Below are positions 1 to 12,866 of a stretch of 64,000 bases of DNA, piece by piece. Every line of letters starts with the position of its first letter. The first letter of the stretch is position 1. The stretch is from Lithospermum erythrorhizon (Eukaryota; Streptophyta; Magnoliopsida; Boraginales; Boraginaceae), in assembly GCA_019722365.1 (NCBI GenBank), contig JADFUC010002027.1, forward strand, positions 1 to 64,000. The letters run 5' to 3'. The translations under genes and the position numbers were made by a program. Below the pieces are notes generated by a model, which was given only the letters and a program-made list of their open reading frames with translations, searched no databases and was not told the DNA's origin.

Positions 1-2420
1 GCTGATCCACCGCATAACTTTTCTGCCTCCCAAGCAAAGCATATCCCGACACTCCTAAGGACCTCGGATAAAAATGGCTTCATGCTCGCCTAAATGGGCT
101 ATCCCTATCTTGAATACCTTCTTCTGATCCCTCTCATCGAACGGGATACTCCGAATCGGCTTTTACGCCACCCCCTTCCCTCGGGACTTCTCCTCCTGCA
201 TTCCGCGGTGTCCCACCCACGGCGCCATCGCTCCTCGGGGCATACTTCCCACTTCCATCTGGACCTTTACTCGCTTGGTGGAGGCTATGTAGCATCCGCG
301 TGCCCGCTCTTGGCTCCCCTGTATCTCGCCGGTCCCATGCCGTGTGGGAAATTTCATCTTGAGGTGTATTGGCGATACCACCGCTTTCAATCATGACAGC
401 TGTCTAATCTATTATCCCGTTATAGGAGCCATATCCACAATGGTGAACTCCAATTATCCTCGTCACGCGGATGCCTCATCTTGACCATAACATTTGACAC
501 TCTAACGGGCTTACTGCTGCCCCTCGTGAACCCCACTAACGGGTTACTACTGCCCGATCTACCGACTCATCCCAAATTTGCGTATGCATCCAAAATAGGA
601 TGTCCACCGAGCTCCTAGGTCTACCAAAGATCCGTCCCCACCTCAAAGTTGGTTATTACCTTTCAGACGATGACCAAAGAGTCCCCGTGGTTGGCACCCC
701 CCCATCCCCTCAAAATCCTCCCTGAGAAAAATAAGGTTGGAACTCGGGCGCAATTTCACGGTTATATATATGTCCCGCTTGGCATAGGCTCGCCTAGCGC
801 CTCCTAGAGTCACCCGCCCCACTTCGCCTCCTTCTGCAGATGACGTGACCCTTCCGCGACACATGAGTCCACTGTGATCCCGATATTTCCGTGTTAAATG
901 CCGATTCACACTGGGTCTCTTTGTGGACGTAATCCTTTAACTACCCATGGTCCTTGTGGTAATCGACAAAACTTGCTCATATCCTCTTGATTCGGGAGGT
1001 CTTCAACAAGGTGGGTCATGAAACAAATTACTGCCCTCACTCTGTGAACACATTCCCGGCCGAGGTCTCTGCGGAGTCGTATTCGATCTTCCCTCGCTGA
1101 CTCCTCCTTTTATTTTCCCTGATCTTCTGTAGGCGTGAAAAGGCACTTCTTAGAAAATCGGGGCCCAGAGGCGCCCGTCAGCGCCGATCCTCGCCCAAGG
1201 CCCTCCGCTGGGCTCTGCACTCCACCGGCCGGTTGCTCGCTCACGGCGCCTTTGCCGCTCTCGATCCAAATATACTTATAAACCGCTCGTCTGGGCCTCC
1301 TCCAAACTCCGAGGTCGCTCGAGGAGTGACTCCTTAAACTTGCCTATCCACAAGCCTCCACAAAGGCAATCACAACTATCTTTGATTAGCCTCGGGTATC
1401 AAAGCTGAACTCGGTTTGAAATCGCCTCCCTCGAAGGAGGGGCGATCGACTGCCTCCTCTCGCGTTGACGGTCACGTGAACGCTCTTCATCTTTGTCCCT
1501 CGCTGCACTCTTCCCATAGGTTCTAGTGAATTTGCCCTTTAGCTCCTCAAAGTCAATGCACCCCTCAAAGTAACTGTTAAACCACTTCAGTCAAGCAAGT
1601 TCGCTAAGCTACCGGAAAGGCCCCGCAATATACCGTTATCCGCAAGGAAGGACATTCTGGGACCTGAATTGGGCGATGTGTTCTTACGATCCTTCTTCCC
1701 AAAGGAATCCTCAAAGCGGCTGCAGGCGCTTTCTAACCCCGCTGCCATGATGACACCCTTATGTCAGCGAGAAAGCGGGCTAGTCCCCGCTAACTTGGTA
1801 TTGATTCCTCGCTGGCTCACAAGCAACTCTCGAGCAGGCATCCACCGCCGCAAGACCGCTATAGCATCCGGGCCGATGAAGCGTCGGGATCACAAGGCCT
1901 GGCCGCCGTAGAATCTCATGGCAATTTGTTGCCCTGGTGGATCGGCCTATTATTTCTCCGCACGGGAGCGGCATAGTCTCCTTCCTATCCTCCTGCACGG
2001 ACGATACTCTGCACGGGAGTCTCCCCTTCTACTCAAGTGGATCTATTCCCGAGCTCTTGCATCATAACGCTTATGACGGTCCCCGCCATCTTATAAATTA
2101 TCCCGCCATCTCCGTGGGTGTGAATTTCCCACCAGCACCGCTCTGGGCCCTAGGTCGACCGGGTCAGGTCACCGGCATCATTCTCATGTCGATCACGAGA
2201 TCGCCAGGCCGAGCCTCGGTTCCGAGGGTAGTTATCGCCATGCTCGCTTGCTTCCGCGACGATGGCGAGCGGTCGGCGCAAGCGGTGACTTTCTTCGCAA
2301 GCCTCCCAATCGTGGTCGCCGCAATGCATTTATCCGGTTCTGTTTCGTGGGCGGGTCGGATGACAAATCCTCCAAGTTGAGCTTTGATACACCTTGCTCC
2401 AAATATATGCTCCTGCAAAA
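1..2420 (-). mobile_element. Tat/Ogre-type Ty3/Gypsy retrotransposon fragment (gag to protease), decayed
   Basis: GC-rich block whose minus strand, read in shifting frames, follows the order of a Tat/Ogre-type Gypsy polyprotein. Positions 1500-1900 resemble the gag capsid region. Near 940-985 a KFCR-YHKDHG-like stretch matches the zinc-binding end of gag. At 776-815 the linker GGARRAYAKR is clear. Positions 560-660 resemble the protease: a D-L-G-[AS] active-site-like string followed by a degenerate 'DILFW'. At 343-392 the protease-RT spacer reads KAVVSPIHLKMKFPT, a signature I know from this lineage. Reverse transcriptase would lie left of base 1. Several frameshifts separate the blocks, so no functional protein is encoded. 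Lineage rests on remembered family motifs; no search was run. Confidence 0.72.
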
Positions 2421-2560
2421 TAAGGACCGGTTGCTCGGTGGGAAACACTCCGACGATCAAGTCAAGAACGGATCAAAGGAGTTTAGTTTTAAAGAAATAG
2501 TATTTGTATATCAAAAGTCAACTTCGCTTAACTGATCAAAGTGAACTCTGCTTTTTCACT
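2421..2560. other. Junction between Tat-type and Athila-type sequence
   Basis: Short AT-richer stretch to the right of the Tat-type gag, probably leader or LTR of that element. It carries no reading frame I recognise. Athila RNase H coding sequence starts on its right side. I could not find an LTR end or a target-site duplication, so the exact breakpoint is uncertain. Confidence 0.3.
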
Positions 2561-3078
2561 CTAAGTAACCAAGTAGATAAGAGTGGAACTTTGTTCAGAA
2601 AGCAAATAGAACCAAGTAATTCTTTTCAGCTTGTATTGTAATTTATTTGTGCATCATTCAAAGTTCTAGCCGCATCAATTACCACAGAAAGTTATCAATC
2701 TTTGTCCCAACACGCCCTAAACCATAATCTAAGCATCACACATCAACTCAAACGGAAGTGACCACCTGGTGCCACAAGCATCAGGGAAATGGTCAACTTT
2801 TCCATTAACGTAACAAAGAATTATGCAATCCCCGACTAAACTCAGATTTAACATCTTTAGCCAAGAGATTGGGTGGGCTTACAAACTTTGAAAAAATCTT
2901 TTATGAACCTCTATAAAACCATTCCAAGAAACTTCTTATTCCCATAACAGAGTTAAAGCGCGAAGTTTTTATATAACATCTATCTTAGCTTTATCAACCT
3001 CTATGCCTTTTTGAGAAACAATATGTCCTAGTACAATTCCCTGTTTAACCAAAAAATGACACTTTTCAAAGCTTAAAG

Positions 3079-3375
3079 TTAAATTGGTCTCAACAATAAC
3101 GCTTGTGAACCACATTCGACAAGCCCAAAATTTTCAAATGACGCTCCAAACACTGAAAAGTCATCCATAAATACTTCAATAAACTTCTCAATCATATCAG
3201 AGATAATGGATAACATGCATCTCGAATGTCGCAGAGCATTACATAAACCGGCGGCATCCTCCGGTACGCAGTTGTTCCAAAAGGACAAGTGAGCGTAGTC
3301 TTCTTCATCCCTTCTGTAATATGTATCCGAAAATACCCAGACAAACCATCTAGAAAATACCACGCACGACCTCAA
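3079..3375 (-). pseudogene. Athila reverse transcriptase palm fragment
   Basis: Open for 98 codons on the minus strand. It carries the RT catalytic motif FMDDF preceded by a conserved helix (RCMLSIISDMIEK). In Gypsy elements this domain copies the element RNA into DNA in cytoplasmic particles. The preceding GYFQI and PFGLCNA motifs are distorted, and the flanks are frameshifted, so the domain is a relic. Confidence 0.85.
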
Positions 3376-3443
3376 CCTCTCTCGAGCATTTGATCAATGA
3401 AAGGTAGGGAAAAATGATCCTTTTTAGTAACAGTATTTAATTT

Positions 3444-3704
3444 TCAAAAATCAATGACCATTCTCGACCCTATAACTATCCTGGTTGGCACTAGCTCATT
3501 CTTATCATTTAAGACTACAGTGATACCAGACTTTTTGGGGACTACATGCACAGGACTAACCCAATTACTATCAGAGATAGGATAAATAATACCTGCATCC
3601 AGCAGCTTAAGCACCTCAGTACGTACTACCTCTTTCAAATTTGGATTTAGCCTCCTTTGAGTATCTCTTGTGCTTAGCGCATCCTCCAACATGATTTTAT
3701 GCAC
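3444..3704 (-). pseudogene. Athila reverse transcriptase N-terminal fragment
   Basis: Minus-strand open stretch of 86 codons matching the fingers region of Athila-type RT: QRRLNPNLKEVV, then LLDAGIIYPISDS, then a VVPKKSG turn. The conserved arginine-to-IDYRKLN segment is degraded at the C-terminus (VIDF). It precedes the FMDDF fragment after a short frame break. Confidence 0.85.
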
Positions 3705-4320
3705 GCAAACACTGACTAATCCCCTGATATCGCCAGCAGTCCACCTCTAGCTTCACATTGTCTTGAGCACTTCCATCAAACTCTCTTCCTATAACTTAGT
3801 TAACCTAAGCAGTAAATAACAACCCGAGTATTTCATTAGTACCAAGATAAACATATTTCGGGATGGACGGTATTAAGCCCAACTTAGGCGGTGAAATCAC
3901 GTAAGGATAAATTTTAGAATTAAAATTCCCTAAAGAGTCTAACATGGAATTTCTGTGAATGGAAAACAGGAGTTTTATCCAAACCTTCCTTACGCATCAT
4001 TACTTCCATCGTCATCACAAATATCAAGAGCGAGTTAATTTAACTTATCCCTTTTATGAACCAAGCGGCCTTTTGAAAAATCTCTGACTTAACTCAATAC
4101 TAAACACGAACTGACTCAACAGTACGCCATGATTTAAACATCGAGAATTCAACAGCTTTTGATCGCTACGACATGCTAATCTCCCATTTTGCACATCAAT
4201 TAGAATCCCGTGGTAGCCATAGATGGCCTTCCCAAAAGAACAGAGATTCATGTTGACCGCGGCTCCATCTCAAGAACCACAGTCTGCCATGACAATCGCT
4301 TTATCAATTTGCAATAAAAA

Positions 4321-5372
4321 TCGTTGGAAATCAATAAGAATTGATTCCCTTTTATTGTGCCCGTCATGACAATCGGGCAGATTTCAAATTCATCAATTTG
4401 CCTAAGTAAATGTGATTACCGGAACTTAGTGTTCACCTTAGCAACGGTATATTACTAAAGGGTTCTCAATGCATAATTTAAGTGGGTTATGAACGTATTG
4501 CTAGATCTTTTACTTTATTAATCGTTATAATAATAGTAATTGGTCAATTATTAATCGTTATAATAATAGTACTCAATAAAATGTAAATTATTATTATTAT
4601 ACAACTTACTATTATTCAGCCTAAGGTCACACACATACAACGAGAGTTCGAATAATATTTCAGTTTAATGAAATTAAATCTAGACGATATCGAGAAATGT
4701 ATTTCTCAATATTTATATATTTGTCAAATATATATGTTGATGAACATCAATTGGTTAAACTTGCAAGTTTAATCAATTACAATTGAGATCATTTAATAAC
4801 TCGATAAGTTATTCGATAAGGATTCGTTAGTATTTTAATTGACTCATAGTTAATTAAAATAGAACAACTCACTAGTAACTCATTATTTAATTAGAGGCTC
4901 ATAACGTCTAATTAAGTTAACGAAGTTAAACTCGATTTCTTAACGAGTCAGTTAACTAGTGGAATTGCATCTGCATTTAAGCAGGATTAGGTTTTTTTCA
5001 TGACATTGGGATCACAACAAAAAAACCTCCACCTCCCTCTCTAATAGTGCCGCCCACTCCTCGTGAATTGGAAGAATTTTTCTTCCAATTCTCACTTCAT
5101 CCTCAAACTCTAGTGCCCAAGTTCTTGTCTGCTTCCCTCTCGTGCGCTGCAATCTGTAGACATCTTTTTCGTGTCAACAAGCATTGGAGAGGATCTCAAG
5201 GGCTTTTCAGTAGGGAACTTCGGGGATTTAAGTTCAATTCGCTTTCCGCTGCAATGGGCAATCGTATTCATACATTTGTATTTTATGTTTGCATTAATTT
5301 ACATTATTTTGAGAATCCCATTGCATGTAATTTGCTGCTTCATCACGATTAAATTCATACTAGATTCTAACA
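4321..5372 (+). repeat. Left (5') LTR of the nested Copia element
   Basis: Direct repeat of 11864-12866. Shared landmarks include GAATTGATTCCC near the start, TAATCGTTATAATAATAGTA, GATGAACATCAATTGG, GGCTCATAACGTCTAATTAA and a terminal GATTCTAACA. The expected TG start is blurred (TCGTTGGAAATC). The copies differ by many small indels, including a partial internal duplication of the TAATCGTTATAATAATAG block present only here (4520-4570). Confidence 0.85.
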
Positions 5373-7350
5373 AGGCCCAGAGCCTACTCAAGTTTAATGT
5401 ATTTTATCTAGTTTGATTGTGTGTTGAGATAGTTGTTAGTTAATTTGATTATTTCATGATTTATATATTCAATCGACGAATATAATATGAAAAAATCAAC
5501 CCATTTTATATATATATTTCACATGGCTGGAATCATCACTATGTATTGATTTTGATGATTTGAAGTTTATTTAATTATTTCATGAAATGAAAGGGATTAA
5601 AATTGATTAATTTTCATTTTTAATTTCGTAGAATCATTTTTTTATTTTACAGTTGAGGTTTAGAAATTTCAGAAAATTATGAAATTAAATTTGTGTATTT
5701 TTGACCCTTTGAGGTTCATGCCAAGATATTTTTTCGTAATTTTTGAATTTTATACTCAAAAAAATTACTGAATTTATATCGCTTTTGCTTAATCGAAAAC
5801 TTGAAGGCTATAAAATCACTGGACAGATTCACAACGATATTACAAAAAGTTGCAATTAACTGAAAACCGAAACTAAAAATGAATTACCAAAAATCGGTCG
5901 CCAATCCTGCGAATTGCCTCAAGGCCCGCGCCGACTGCATCGCCTGCCAATGACGCAGCCATCGGCCGTAATACGCAACGGCCGGGCGCTGTCGCCGCGT
6001 GGGTCGCTGCAGGCCGGGCGGTTTTGGTCGCCGGGTTCGTCCGCTTTTGAAACCCTAAATGATTTTTATGTAATTATTTTTGGTTTTAAAATTTATTGGT
6101 AATTTTAATTTCGGTTTAAACGTTAAATCATAAATTTTGTCATTAAGATGACAATATATATCTCGAATGACATTAAATTTGATTTATATTTCCCTTTCAA
6201 AATTATTTTCATTAATTGATAATTTTTGAAAAATATTTTCACGATAACTTTAAATTTTTTAAATTTTGAGTTAATTACTTGTAAGTAATTATTCCATAAT
6301 TTAAGAGATTGCAATTATTATAATAATTATCATTAATCATGTGAATATATATTTAAATTCAAAATTACATTAATTGATAATTAATTGTAACAGCACGGGT
6401 AATTAATTAGTCAATTATGAACACAATTATTTTCTATCATTTAATATGCGACATTAAGTATTTATTTGTTTTAATATTTTTGCCCATATATATTGTTACG
6501 GAAATCTGAAACGGAGGTGTATCGATATGACTCCATGTTTTTTCGTCTGCTGCATCAGATATCACAGATATGACCTGCTGAGTCATATTATTTTATTTTA
6601 TTTTATTTTCTTGTTTCTCCCACAAGCCGCATGCTGCCTAAGTCAGATTAGTGATTTTGAATTGTAATTCAAGACGGAGTTTCGCGGAGATTCCAAGCCG
6701 TAAGACAAAGAAATCGTATTGCGCCTAAACGTTAGTTTTCAAGTTTTGAAAATGTAATAGGCCTAAATAATATATCATATAAAATTTTGAATGTACATTA
6801 CTTGTTTTATTTTTCGTGTCGTATGCTTGATTACGTACAAGCAACCGCATGGTAAAATAAAAGCAAAGTAATAATCTCACCAATTTAAAAATTCTAAAGC
6901 AACGTGACGCTTCAATTTTAAAGTCAGGAAATCGTCGCATTATCTCGACACACCGACGGGCAAAGCGCTATGCTTTGCACTTCGAGCATGAACCATCACG
7001 CTGTCGATTTCCACTAACGCCATGCTTTCGTATGATCATTCCAAGAATTTTTGGTTTAATTGGTATGCTTAACCCATTTGTCGGAGATACAAAAAGTCGG
7101 GTAGCATTCAATAAGATGCTAACGACACAAGAGTTACGTGAAGTTTTACATAATCAAGTTGATAACCTACTATTATACCGAATTCAAAATGCATGCAGTA
7201 TTGCTTGATTTAAGTAATAGGTCTTCGACATTAATATATTTCGTGGAAATTTGAAGTATTAGTATTTACTTTTATAATTTATTTGTAAGTGTTGCCACGA
7301 TGGCTCGGCCGATTCTCGTTGTCTTTATTTACTTATTCTTGTAGAATTTT
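5373..7350 (+). other. Untranslated leader of the nested Copia element
   Basis: About 2 kb of mostly AT-rich DNA with no convincing reading frame lies between the left LTR and gag. A sharp GC-rich island at 5896-6045 stands out. The A/T-rich run after it (6060-6480) and the island have the same arrangement as minus-strand DNA at 48.9-50.0 kb, so the two regions may belong to related elements. Confidence 0.5.
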
Positions 7351-8200
7351 AATGGCTACCGCTACTACTACTCATAAAAACTCGCTTCGCTCAGCACTTG
7401 AAAAGTGCAAGCTGAATAACTCAAACTTCGACGAGTGGTCTCGAAATTTGAGAATTATTCTCAAGCAAGCAGTAGAACCGAATATCGCATCGAATAAAGA
7501 AGGTCTTCCGCCAACCTAATGATAGCCCCATCGAAAAGGATCCCACAGTTAAGCACAAGTCCGATGTCGTTGATGTCCAATGTCTCATGTCGCTAATATA
7601 AACCTTCATTCCAAATTCAATATGAAAAGGTGGCAAAGATATGACATTACTGCAACTTCGAGAATTATTCCGAAGTAGCGTAGGCTGGCAGATACGACAC
7701 GTGTTCTGTGTTTCGCGACAAAGAAGTTTGGGAACGGACAAAGCCGCAGTCCTCATATCATTAAAATGATCGCTCGTCGATCGACTAAAACTCAAGGCCG
7801 TTGTCTCTCAAGAACCGGCCGTGGATCTCATCTCGTTCTTCCTGCATAAATTCTCTCAGCTTTGTCATTAACTTCAATATGCACAAGTTCGAGTTATTCC
7901 AAACGAATCGCATAAGATGATCACGAATGCCGACGACTGCAAGCACTAAACTTACTCCTTCCGCTTTGGTGGTCCAAAACAAGAAGAAATTCAAGAAAAG
8001 AAGTTAAGCTCACAAACAGCCTGGCGGTTCGAGGAATCCTAAAGTCAAGCCGGACAGTGAACACTAAAAAGTGGACGATAAATGTCATTATCATGGGAAC
8101 TTCAGTCACTGTAAGCTCCACCTCAGCAGAAGTTCACAGATGATAGGGAAGAATGGTCTCACGACCACCAAATTCACAAGGTTATTGAAGTTTTACAACT
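7351..8200 (+). pseudogene. Copia gag remnant
   Basis: Starts MATATTTHKNSLRSALEK and continues LNNSNFDEWSRNLRIILKQ, the typical N-terminus of plant Copia gag, which forms the RNA-packaging particle. The frame is open only to 7519. Beyond that, gag-like sequence continues in broken frames to a degraded CCHC zinc knuckle near 8065-8115 (CHYHGNFSHC in place of CxxCxxxGHxxxxC). Confidence 0.8.
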
Positions 8201-8209
8201 TAATTCTAC

Positions 8210-11180
8210 TGTGGGTGCCAGACACTGCCATGTTCTCATATTTGTCATAATACGCAGAACTCAAGTCAAGTGTACACTGAAAATAGGGGAGACGCATTCA
8301 CGCGTTGGGAACGGCGCCATGTCATGTCTCTGCGTGATCCATCGCTTAAATTTGCCCACGGGCCTTGTTTTGAACTTATCTCCTGCTTACTTCATGTACC
8401 GCACTCAGGAATATTATTTCAAGCTTCTCGTTTAAACAACATGGTTTTTTATTTTCAATAGATCCCTATGAATTTAGGATCACCGTGAACGGGTAGTATT
8501 TGGTACCGCCTTCAAATGGTCTATTCGCTTTTAGATATGACGACGAGTCATATAACATAAACTTAAAATGCATTGCCTAACGACTTAAACCACATGCTAC
8601 CTCCATGGCATCGTTGTGATCGGGTCATATTAACGAGAACCAAATCAAGAAAACTCCACTCAAAGGGATACTTGAAGCTTTCTCATTATGAATCATACGA
8701 TAAGTGTGAATCTTGCCTTTGGGCAAATGACTAAATCACCCCCCGCACCGGATTCAATGAAAGGGCAAGTTGATTTATCGGGGATCATACACCTCGACGA
8801 GCATGGGCCAACGAATACATCCGCAAGAGAGGTTATAACTACTTCATTACATTAACGATGATTACAAGAGATACGGTTTTGTATCCGGCGAGACACAAAC
8901 ACGAGTCATTTGACAAATTCAAGAAGTTCCAAATGAAGTACAAAACCAATTGAACAAGATAATAAAGATCGGTCCGACAGAAAGCGGAGAATATTTGAGT
9001 CACGAAGTTCAATACTCATCTTCGGGAGAGCGTGGTATTGTTTCACAACTCACTCTCCGCAGAACGCCTACAACATAATGGCGTGTCTGAAGTATAAATC
9101 GAACCCTTCGAGCAATTGCTCGGCCCAAGTGATTTGTTTCCATCCGATCTACCGCCAATTTTACGGGGATACGACTTCTAAATACGACACTTGCCTTAAA
9201 AAATGCATGTCTAACAAAGTCGGTGAGAGAAAACTCCCCATGAACCGTGGTTCGGGGAAGATTCTCAAGTTGGGTTTTCAAGATTGGGGGTCATGTTTAT
9301 GCCAAGAGATTAACAAAGGATAAACTGCGCCCAAACTGATAAATTCTATTTTATTGATATCCAAAGGAAATAGTTGGTTATTACTTCTACCTAAAGCATG
9401 AGAATAAAATCTTCATTGCTAAGATGTGAGTGTTCCTTGAAAAGGAATATCTGCTCGTATGACTAAGTAATGGCAAGTTCATCTTCACGGTTTCAAGTCA
9501 TAAGTCAATGCTCACGCATCTAACGCAAGATCTCGACGCACCACAAGAATTGGCACCTTCTTTCATAGAAGATCCAATTCTTGATCCACAAGAAGTTATG
9601 GAAGAACCAACCCTTAGGAGATCCAATGTGGATCGGCCACTCTAACCCGTAGCCCGTATGCGGCTTCTCTATCATTGAAAGTCGACGAGCCCACTTCTTT
9701 ATAAAGGTTTATAAATAGCAAGTTAGATGCTAACAAATGGCAACAGCCATGCAATCCGAGATGGATTCTATGTAATTTAACAAGGTTTGGTCCTTGTCGA
9801 TTTACCAAACGGGTTCGCCTCTATTGAAACGTAAACGGGCATTTAAGCAGAACATTTATAAAGACGAAAACGCCGATGTTTTCAAAGCTGGGGACCAGAA
9901 ATGTAAAGGTTTCCCCAAACAAGTTCATGGCGCAAATTATGACGAAATCCTACTCGCTATGGCTATGCTTTTAAATCCATCCGATAATCTTAGCTACTGT
10001 CGCATTTCATGACTACGAAATACGGAAAATGGACGAAAGACGCTCTCCTAAATGGAAATTTGTAGAGTATGCTACGGCGCAACTCGAGGCTTTACATGTC
10101 CTAAAGGACCTAAGAAGGTATGCAAGCTGCAAAGGTCCATTTATGGTCTTAAGCGCATCCTGCTAGCTTGAATTCACGTTACGAATCAATTAAAGATTTT
10201 GGTTTCATCAAGAACGAAGAATCTGTGTATACAAAGAAGTAAGCTGAGTTACGTGATCATCTATAGTCATGTATGTCGATGACATACTTATCTTTGGAAA
10301 CAACGTGAGAGTTACTCTAACTCAAATAATGATTGGCTGTAAATGTTTTCAATGAAGGACTTAAAGAAAGTACAATATATACTTGGAATAAAGATCCATC
10401 GTGATCGGGCCAGAAGGCTAATTGGACTTTGTCAGGATACTTATGTGAATAAGGTACTGCAAAGGTTCAACATGAGTAATTTCAAGAAGGGTAATCTCCC
10501 ATGAGACATGGAGTTCAACTCACAGAAAGACAAGGTCCCACTACTAGCCGGTATTTAACAAAACGGGCGGACGCACTACGCTCGCCATGTGATCCATCAT
10601 GTATGCCAGCGCATGACTAGACCTCGATGTGTCTTATGCACCGAGTATAACCAGATACTTCAAGCTAATCCGTGAGAACTACTGGATTAAGCGGTTACAT
10701 TCAAGTATCCTCGGTATTAAACCAAAGATGCTTTCGGTATATTTCGAGATGATGAGTTAAGAGTCACCGGTACACCGACGCTGCTGTGACCGACAGACGA
10801 CTATCGCTTCCGGGCCTGTATGTATTTTGTCTCAACCGTGGAGCAAGATCTTGAGGAGCTCAGAAGGTAGTATTGCTGCCTTCTATTCTGCCACAGTAAC
10901 TGAAAGTGATATCGCAAATGCCCGGCTCGCCAGCAAGATGCTGATTAAGAAATTCGTGACTGAGCTTGGTGTAGTACCTAGCATTGAGGGACCAGTTGAG
11001 TTACTTTGTGACAATACTAGGTGATAGCTCAAGCTAAGGAACCCCGAGCACATCACAAATCCAAGCACGTACCCAGAAAGTATCACCTAATTGTAGACAT
11101 GTTTAATAAAGGCGATATCAGCATGTAAAGTAAGAACAGAGGCCAACTGGCCGACCCCTTTACTCAAACCACTAATATAC
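8210..11180 (+). pseudogene. Copia pol remnant (protease, integrase, RT, RNase H)
   Basis: Broken plus-strand coding sequence. The protease has a damaged active site near 8215, followed by LPTGLVLNL at 8352-8380. Integrase shows SYDKCESCL near 8695, GYNYFIT near 8832 and ESGEY-like sequence near 8985, the remains of the zinc-binding and DDE regions. RT has a WVFKRKTDKDG-like start near 9820, KGFPKQVHGANYDE at 9905-9950 and MYVDDILIFGNNV at 10270-10308. RNase H includes IKKFVTELGVVPSIEGPVEL at 10945-11004 and KSKHV-P-KYHLI near 11055-11090. Stops and frameshifts are dense, so it is inactive. Confidence 0.82.
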
Positions 11181-11863
11181 ATGTATTGTATCCTCGATGA
11201 GTGAAAAGTTAAAAACTCCTAGGTTAGTCTTTGTTTTCTAGAGAGACGACATGAATCAAGCTGACATACCTCTTCAAGCCTAGGAACATGGGTGATGCAA
11301 AGTGCCTTTGGCCGACAGCCGATAGTTAGATGACAAAGATTATATGACAATATGGTGTTTTGATTAGTGATCAAGATTGATCACAAGTACTCTGTGACTA
11401 GATCAATACTGTACGCTGTCCGCGACCTAGAGTCGCATGACCGAAACGAATTCATAGAAGATACGTATATCTCAGTTCTAAGTATTTGTTTAGAATTTTA
11501 GGTTCGACAATTCTTAGACCTAATATATAACTATCTCTGCGGTTATATAAGCTCGTGACTTTGACTATGACCAAACGTCCGACTTCAAGAGGGGATTATA
11601 ACGGCATATGTCAGTCACATGTTGAGTATAAATGACAGATGTCAAATATCGGGAGGGATTTATCCGCCCTGATATACAAGTACATCTCAGCCTCTCACAC
11701 AGCTTGGTAATCGATTAGGGACGCCTATAAATGCTTATTCAGCTTCATACTCAAGTAAAGAAAGTTGTGGGTGTTTCATGACACACTTGTTATGGTTAGC
11801 CTAATGCATTGCAGACGCGCTGATAAAGGAATCAGAAGTAATCGCCTGGCGGCAAGTTGGAGC
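11181..11863 (+). other. 3' untranslated part of the nested Copia element with degraded polypurine tract
   Basis: Non-coding stretch between RNase H and the right LTR. Its end (GCAAGTTGGAGCGTC at 11852-11866) looks like a damaged form of the plant Copia polypurine tract and LTR start, AAGTGGGAGATTGTTGG. I see no other feature. Confidence 0.55.
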
Positions 11864-12866
11864 GTCAGAAATCAATGAGAATTGATTCCCTTTATTGTGC
11901 CCGTTATGACAATTGTGTATCAATTCATTTACCGGGTTGGTTAAATGTGATTACTGGAACTTAGTGTTCACCTTAGTAATGGTATATATTACTATCGTGG
12001 GTTCTCATGATAATTTGTTGCTATGAATGTATTGCTGGGATCTTACCTATTAATCGTTATAATAATAGTAATTGGTCAATTATTATTATTATACAACTTA
12101 CTATTATCTAAGCCTAGAAGGTCACACACATACAATGATATTCGAATAATATTTCATGAATGAAATTAAACGAGACTTGTATATTGAGAAATGTATTTCT
12201 CAATATTTATATATTTTCAAATATATATGTCAGATGAACATCAATTGGTTAAACTCAGCAAGTTTAATCAATTGCTAATTTGAGATCAATAATAACTTGA
12301 TAAGTTATTCGATAATGACTGCTAGTATTTTAATTGACTTGTTAAGTTAATTGCAAAATAGAACAACTCTCACTAGTAACTCATTATTTAATTGTAGGCT
12401 CATAACGTCTAATTAAGTTAACGAGTTAAACTCGATTTCAACGAGTTGCTTAACGAGTAGAATTTTGGGACTGTATAAGAGGGGATTAGATTTTTCATGA
12501 CATTAGAATCACAATAAAAACCTCCACCTCCCCTTCTAATAGCCGCCTCTCCTCAAAGTAATTGGAAGAATTTTTCTCTTCCACCTCATTTCATCCTCAA
12601 ACTCTAAAGAAGTTCAAGTTCTCGTCCGCTTCCCTTGGTGCGTAACGAGGACATCTTTTCGTTGTCGAACAAGCATCGAGAGATCTTCGGCGGGCTTTCA
12701 CGCGAGGAACTTCGGGGATTTGGGTTCACTCTGGCTCACAGAATGTAAGAATTCTCGTGATTCGCACATTTGTATTTTATGTTTAGATTAATTTACATTA
12801 TTTTGAGAATACGGGATGTAAGGAATTGGTGTTCATCACGATTAAATTCCATGCTAGATTCTAACA
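11864..12866 (+). repeat. Right (3') LTR of the nested Copia element
   Basis: Direct copy of 4321-5372 with the same ordered landmarks and the same GATTCTAACA terminus. Athila protease coding sequence resumes at 12867. Confidence 0.85.

Larger units (their letters stand above)
2560..4320 (-). mobile_element. Athila-type Ty3/Gypsy fragment: protease, reverse transcriptase, RNase H (left half)
   Basis: Minus-strand remnants appear in the correct order for an Athila pol. Near 4190-4250 the protease-RT linker contains GILIDVQNGRLA. At 3440-3700 the RT N-terminus includes EVLKLLDAGIIYPISDS and WVSPVHVVPKKSG. At 3080-3375 the RT palm is present with the catalytic FMDDF box (bases 3157-3174) next to CMLSIISDMIEKFIEVF. 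Near 2735-2760 the RNase H start reads LPFELMCDA. Frameshifts and stops separate these blocks. The protease begins again at 12867 on the far side of a nested Copia element, so this is the left half of a split element. Confidence 0.85.
4321..12866 (+). mobile_element. Ty1/Copia retrotransposon nested in the Athila protease
   Basis: About 8.5 kb between two direct repeats of about 1 kb (LTRs). Plus-strand domains run in Copia order: gag, a degraded zinc knuckle near 8065-8115, protease-like sequence from 8210, integrase around 8690-9350, reverse transcriptase 9780-10500 with the YVDD box at 10271-10283, and RNase H 10850-11180. A 2 kb untranslated leader separates the left LTR from gag. Removing the element lets Athila coding sequence continue in frame (VEDVL on the right, LQIDKA on the left), which supports insertion at a specific point. 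An A-rich duplication of about 5 bp is likely but blurred. All coding blocks are interrupted. Confidence 0.85.
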
